64,000 nucleotides of DNA from Flavobacteriaceae bacterium (lineage in GTDB: Bacteria; Bacteroidota; Bacteroidia; Flavobacteriales; Flavobacteriaceae), in contig JANQRC010000064.1 in the NCBI GenBank assembly GCA_028284745.1, forward strand, positions 1-64,000, in the 5' to 3' direction. Of the stretch, positions 61,522-64,000 are shown piece by piece (the stretch's first letter is position 1; every line of letters begins with the position of its first letter). The position numbers and the translations under genes are program-made. The notes under the pieces were generated by a model that was not told the origin of the DNA, did no database searches, and saw only the letters and a list, made by a program, of their open reading frames with translations.

Positions 61522-61788
61522 ATGATCCGTAAAATTGTTGACTACAAGAAGTTATCTCCTCGGCTTATGCAACAACTGGCCGACAAATTCCCTGATGGAT
61601 ACGGAGACAGTGATATCATTACTTTTGAAGACCATCACAACCGTATCATCGAGGCTGTAGAACTAAAGACCAATGACACTATCTATCTGGTGAAGGTAAA
61701 TAGCAAGCTGCATTACACCCTTACCAACTTTGACAATCTCTCGGTAGACGAGATCGCCCTCGAAGGGATCGATTCAGAAGAAGAGTAG
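61522..61788 (+). CDS. Small conserved acidic protein
   Basis: An 88-residue acidic protein with the pattern of a compact alpha/beta domain: MIRKIVDYKKLSPRLMQQLADKFPDGYGDSDIITFEDHHNR, then EAVELKTNDTIYLVKVNSKLHYTL and an acidic tail ending DSEEE. It occurs in flavobacterial genomes (recall) without known function. No signal or membrane segment. It is convergent with ppc, with four bases between the stops. Confidence 0.72.
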   Translation: MIRKIVDYKKLSPRLMQQLADKFPDGYGDSDIITFEDHHNRIIEAVELKTNDTIYLVKVNSKLHYTLTNFDNLSVDEIALEGIDSEEE

Positions 61789-61792
61789 CTTG

Positions 61793-64000
61793 CTAAGCTG
61801 AATTCCTGCTCGCGTTGATGTTTCCGAAGAGTGATCTGGTCACTATCTTTTCGTACACTTCAATACTCTTCTCGCCCTTCTCTCCAGACCTGCTCAAATC
61901 TTGAACCGTCTTCAGCGCAAATTGTTGAATGGTGAGCAATGGCAGTACAATGTTCTCACGCACATTGATGGATGCCTTCCCGGCAGCCTCGTTCTGCATC
62001 AAAGCCTCATAGCCCGTTAGCTTCAATAGCAATTCTTTGGTCAACAAGTACTCATTATGGATCAGTTTCCAGAAATCACCAAACTCTTTATCATTCTCCA
62101 TATAGGCCGTCAACTCGAAGAATGATTTGGTAAGACTCATCATACTGTTTTCCAGTAGTGTTCTGAAGAAGGCTGAGTTTTGATATAGCAAACGCACTTT
62201 GGTCAATTCACCATGGTCCTCAAAATGTTTTATCGCTGTGCCAACACCAAAGAAACCAGGTACGTTCTGTTTTAATTGGCTCCAACTTCCTACAAAAGGA
62301 ATCGCGCGAAGGTCAGAGAACTTCAACGTATCAGATCTGCCGCGTTTGGCAGGCCTACTGCCAACGTTCGTCTTTGCATAGAACTTCAAAGTGCTCATCT
62401 TTTCTAGATACGGCAAGAATTTAGGATGCTTCTTGAAGTCTACATATGTCCGATAGCTAATGCTCGCTAATTCTTCCATGGTCTTCCTGTCACCTTCTGA
62501 AAAGGCAGGTGTGTTGTTGTTGAATACTTCGTTAGAAATACCTGAACTCAATAATTGTTCTAGATTGTACTGACAAGATTCTGGCGTTCCAAAATTAGAG
62601 CTGATGGTCTGACCTTGCACGGTAAGTTGAATCTCGTCGTGTGCGATCGTACTACCCAGCGATGAGTAGAACTTATGCGTGTTACCGCCACCACGTGCAG
62701 GCGGTCCTCCCCTACCATCAAAGAATACCACAGAAATATCATATTTCTTGGACATCTCAGTGAGTGCCTCTTTGGCTTTAAAGATACTCCAGTTGGCCAT
62801 GAGGTAACCGCCATCTTTGGTTCCATCGGAGAAACCTAACATGATGGTCTGCTTGTTGCCTCGGCGCTTTAGATGTTCTGAATACGCAGGGTCTGTGTAC
62901 AATGACTCCATGACAACGTGTGCCACCTGTAGGTCGGGGACGGTCTCGAACAAAGGAACGATATCTACGGTTGGCTCTTCCCATCCACATAGGCGTATCA
63001 TGGCAAAGCTCTCCATCACATTGAGTGCTGTTTGATTGTTACTGATAATGTATCGGTTACAACCTCGTTCTCCGTTATTTCTTTGTATGGTCTTAATAGC
63101 GTAGATAGACCCTAAAGTGGCTCTTGCCATTTCGTCCTTGAAGAGTTCAGGATCCAACTCACCAGAAACCCTGCCCAAGTGCACGATCTGGTCTTTCTCG
63201 TCTAGTGTGCCATAGTTCGCTGGGAAAATATCTAGCCCTTGCGCCTGTGTCTCGGCAACAATATTGGTAAGCACACTGTGATGTACTCTGGAATCTTGAC
63301 GAATGTCCAAAGCCCCGAAATGGAAGCCGAACAGCCTCACCTTGTTGATAAAGTCGTCCAGTTCAGTTAAGAACAACGACTGATGCGTCTTGATCAGAAT
63401 TTCTCTGATCTTCTTTAACTCAGCTTCTAGTTCTTCCAAAGAGATCGTGGTCTGGCCACCACTTAGGAAGATATTGTCATACAGCTTTTGCTCAAGGATG
63501 GCGACGGGGATCTTCACTTGTTTGAAAGTCAATCTTCTGCGTAACTTTCGCATGTCGCGATAATAACACCTGAATATTGTGCTTCTGAGCCTTTCAGCTG
63601 TCTTTAGCGTGATCTCGGTTGTCACAAAAGGGTTTCCATCCCGATCCCCACCTGGCCAGAAGCCAAGGTCGAAGATCGGATTATCAGGTCTGCCGCCTTT
63701 GAAGATATTGTGCTGGATGTAATTGTAGATCTTTGCCACGGCGTGGTAGAACACATTCTCTAGATACCAGATCAAGCTGATCGCCTCATCAAATGGTGTC
63801 GGTTTCTTTTCCTTTAAGAATGGTGTCTTACCCAATTGGGCCAGCAACTGCTTGATGACCGTAAGATCGTCCTTCTCAATGGCCAAAGCCAGGTCTGTGA
63901 TGATCCCAAGCACTGCTCCTGGATAGAATTGTGTGGGGTGTGCTGTGAGCACTGGCCTCACTTTAAAGTGTTGCAAGTACGAACGAAGTTCTGCCACCTT
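61793..64000 (-). CDS. ppc: Phosphoenolpyruvate carboxylase, 5' end outside window
   Basis: 735 residues of an enzyme of about 850 that carboxylates PEP to oxaloacetate; the frame is still open at base 64000. The catalytic His stretch is VRPVLTAHPTQFYPGA, close to the left edge of the visible protein. Other active-site parts are GFWPGGDRDGNPFVT, MLGFSDGTKDGGYLMANW and VVFFDGRGGPPARGGGNTHKF. The last differs from the canonical GRGGxxGRGG in having Ala for the second-block Gly. The C-terminus ends NINASRNSA instead of the usual NTG. Together with pckA at 11352 it allows flow in both directions between PEP and oxaloacetate. Confidence 0.94.
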   Translation of the reverse strand, partial: KVAELRSYLQHFKVRPVLTAHPTQFYPGAVLGIITDLALAIEKDDLTVIKQLLAQLGKTPFLKEKKPTPFDEAISLIWYLENVFYHAVAKIYNYIQHNIFKGGRPDNPIFDLGFWPGGDRDGNPFVTTEITLKTAERLRSTIFRCYYRDMRKLRRRLTFKQVKIPVAILEQKLYDNIFLSGGQTTISLEELEAELKKIREILIKTHQSLFLTELDDFINKVRLFGFHFGALDIRQDSRVHHSVLTNIVAETQAQGLDIFPANYGTLDEKDQIVHLGRVSGELDPELFKDEMARATLGSIYAIKTIQRNNGERGCNRYIISNNQTALNVMESFAMIRLCGWEEPTVDIVPLFETVPDLQVAHVVMESLYTDPAYSEHLKRRGNKQTIMLGFSDGTKDGGYLMANWSIFKAKEALTEMSKKYDISVVFFDGRGGPPARGGGNTHKFYSSLGSTIAHDEIQLTVQGQTISSNFGTPESCQYNLEQLLSSGISNEVFNNNTPAFSEGDRKTMEELASISYRTYVDFKKHPKFLPYLEKMSTLKFYAKTNVGSRPAKRGRSDTLKFSDLRAIPFVGSWSQLKQNVPGFFGVGTAIKHFEDHGELTKVRLLYQNSAFFRTLLENSMMSLTKSFFELTAYMENDKEFGDFWKLIHNEYLLTKELLLKLTGYEALMQNEAAGKASINVRENIVLPLLTIQQFALKTVQDLSRSGEKGEKSIEVYEKIVTRSLFGNINASRNSA

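Noticed and set aside
1-64000. CRISPR array, insertion sequence, prophage, rRNA or tRNA genes
   Set aside because: No regularly spaced identical repeats, transposase, integrase, phage structural gene or RNA gene signature was found.

Overview
The window reads as a chromosomal segment of a marine-type member of the Flavobacteriaceae (Bacteroidota). The evidence is a LpxC-FabZ fusion inside an lpx cluster, a PorX regulator and a cargo protein of the type IX secretion system (T9SS), several flavobacterial families of unknown function, little use of Shine-Dalgarno sites, and -7 boxes of the Bacteroidota form TAnnTTTG. It is gene-dense core genome. I see no rRNA, tRNA, insertion sequence, prophage or CRISPR array. 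The only clear decay is a pair of truncated transporter genes near 8.1 kb.

Layout. 1-5.2 kb: a partial SGNH esterase, a small membrane protein, an MltF-like lytic transglycosylase, and an egtB-egtD ergothioneine pair. 5.3-10.8 kb: an M3 peptidase lipoprotein, two transporter remnants joined head to head by a deletion, and a leftward run of five tightly packed genes (DinB-like, DUF1272, unknown, GNAT, lipoprotein). 10.9-18.7 kb: an Lrp regulator, a leftward usp-SLC13 permease-pckA group, and a DnaQ/UvrC-type fusion nuclease paired with a cytoplasmic trehalase. 18.8-30.4 kb: envelope and secreted proteins (a T9SS-exported endonuclease I, BNR-propeller and LolA-like proteins), phosphatidylserine decarboxylase, and a DUF72 protein. 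30.4-34.3 kb: DUF2461, cysE-cysM, an isochorismatase-like hydrolase, truA.

34.3-42.2 kb holds a complete leftward histidine operon (hisG-D-C-B-H-A-dinB-F-IE). Ahead of it lie a promoter, an 18-residue leader peptide with four consecutive His codons, and a terminator, which together make a classical attenuator. 42.4-47.6 kb has an OmpA/helix-hairpin-helix pair and a leftward fabG-VWA-SPFH group. 47.7-54.7 kb runs sucD, lpxD2, efp, lpxA, lpxC/fabZ, lpxD and an HD phosphohydrolase, all leftward. 54.7-59.1 kb runs rightward: porX, tsaE, a tiny lipoprotein overlapping a membrane protein, ald, and a DUF4258-type gene. The end holds proline dehydrogenase, aroB, a small conserved protein, and phosphoenolpyruvate carboxylase cut by the window edge.

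How the genes work together. PEP carboxykinase beside a dicarboxylate-type permease, plus PEP carboxylase, alanine dehydrogenase and proline dehydrogenase, suggest growth on amino and organic acids with two-way traffic between PEP and oxaloacetate. cysE-cysM supply cysteine, a plausible sulfur donor for EgtB because no egtA is present here. The lpx genes build lipid A. PorX controls the T9SS that would export the nuclease at 21.6 kb.

I found no strong case for an entirely new multi-gene system. The best candidates for follow-up are the His attenuator, the double truncation at 8.14 kb, the helically phased repeat at 29.94 kb, and the 65-bp out-of-frame overlap at 57 kb.
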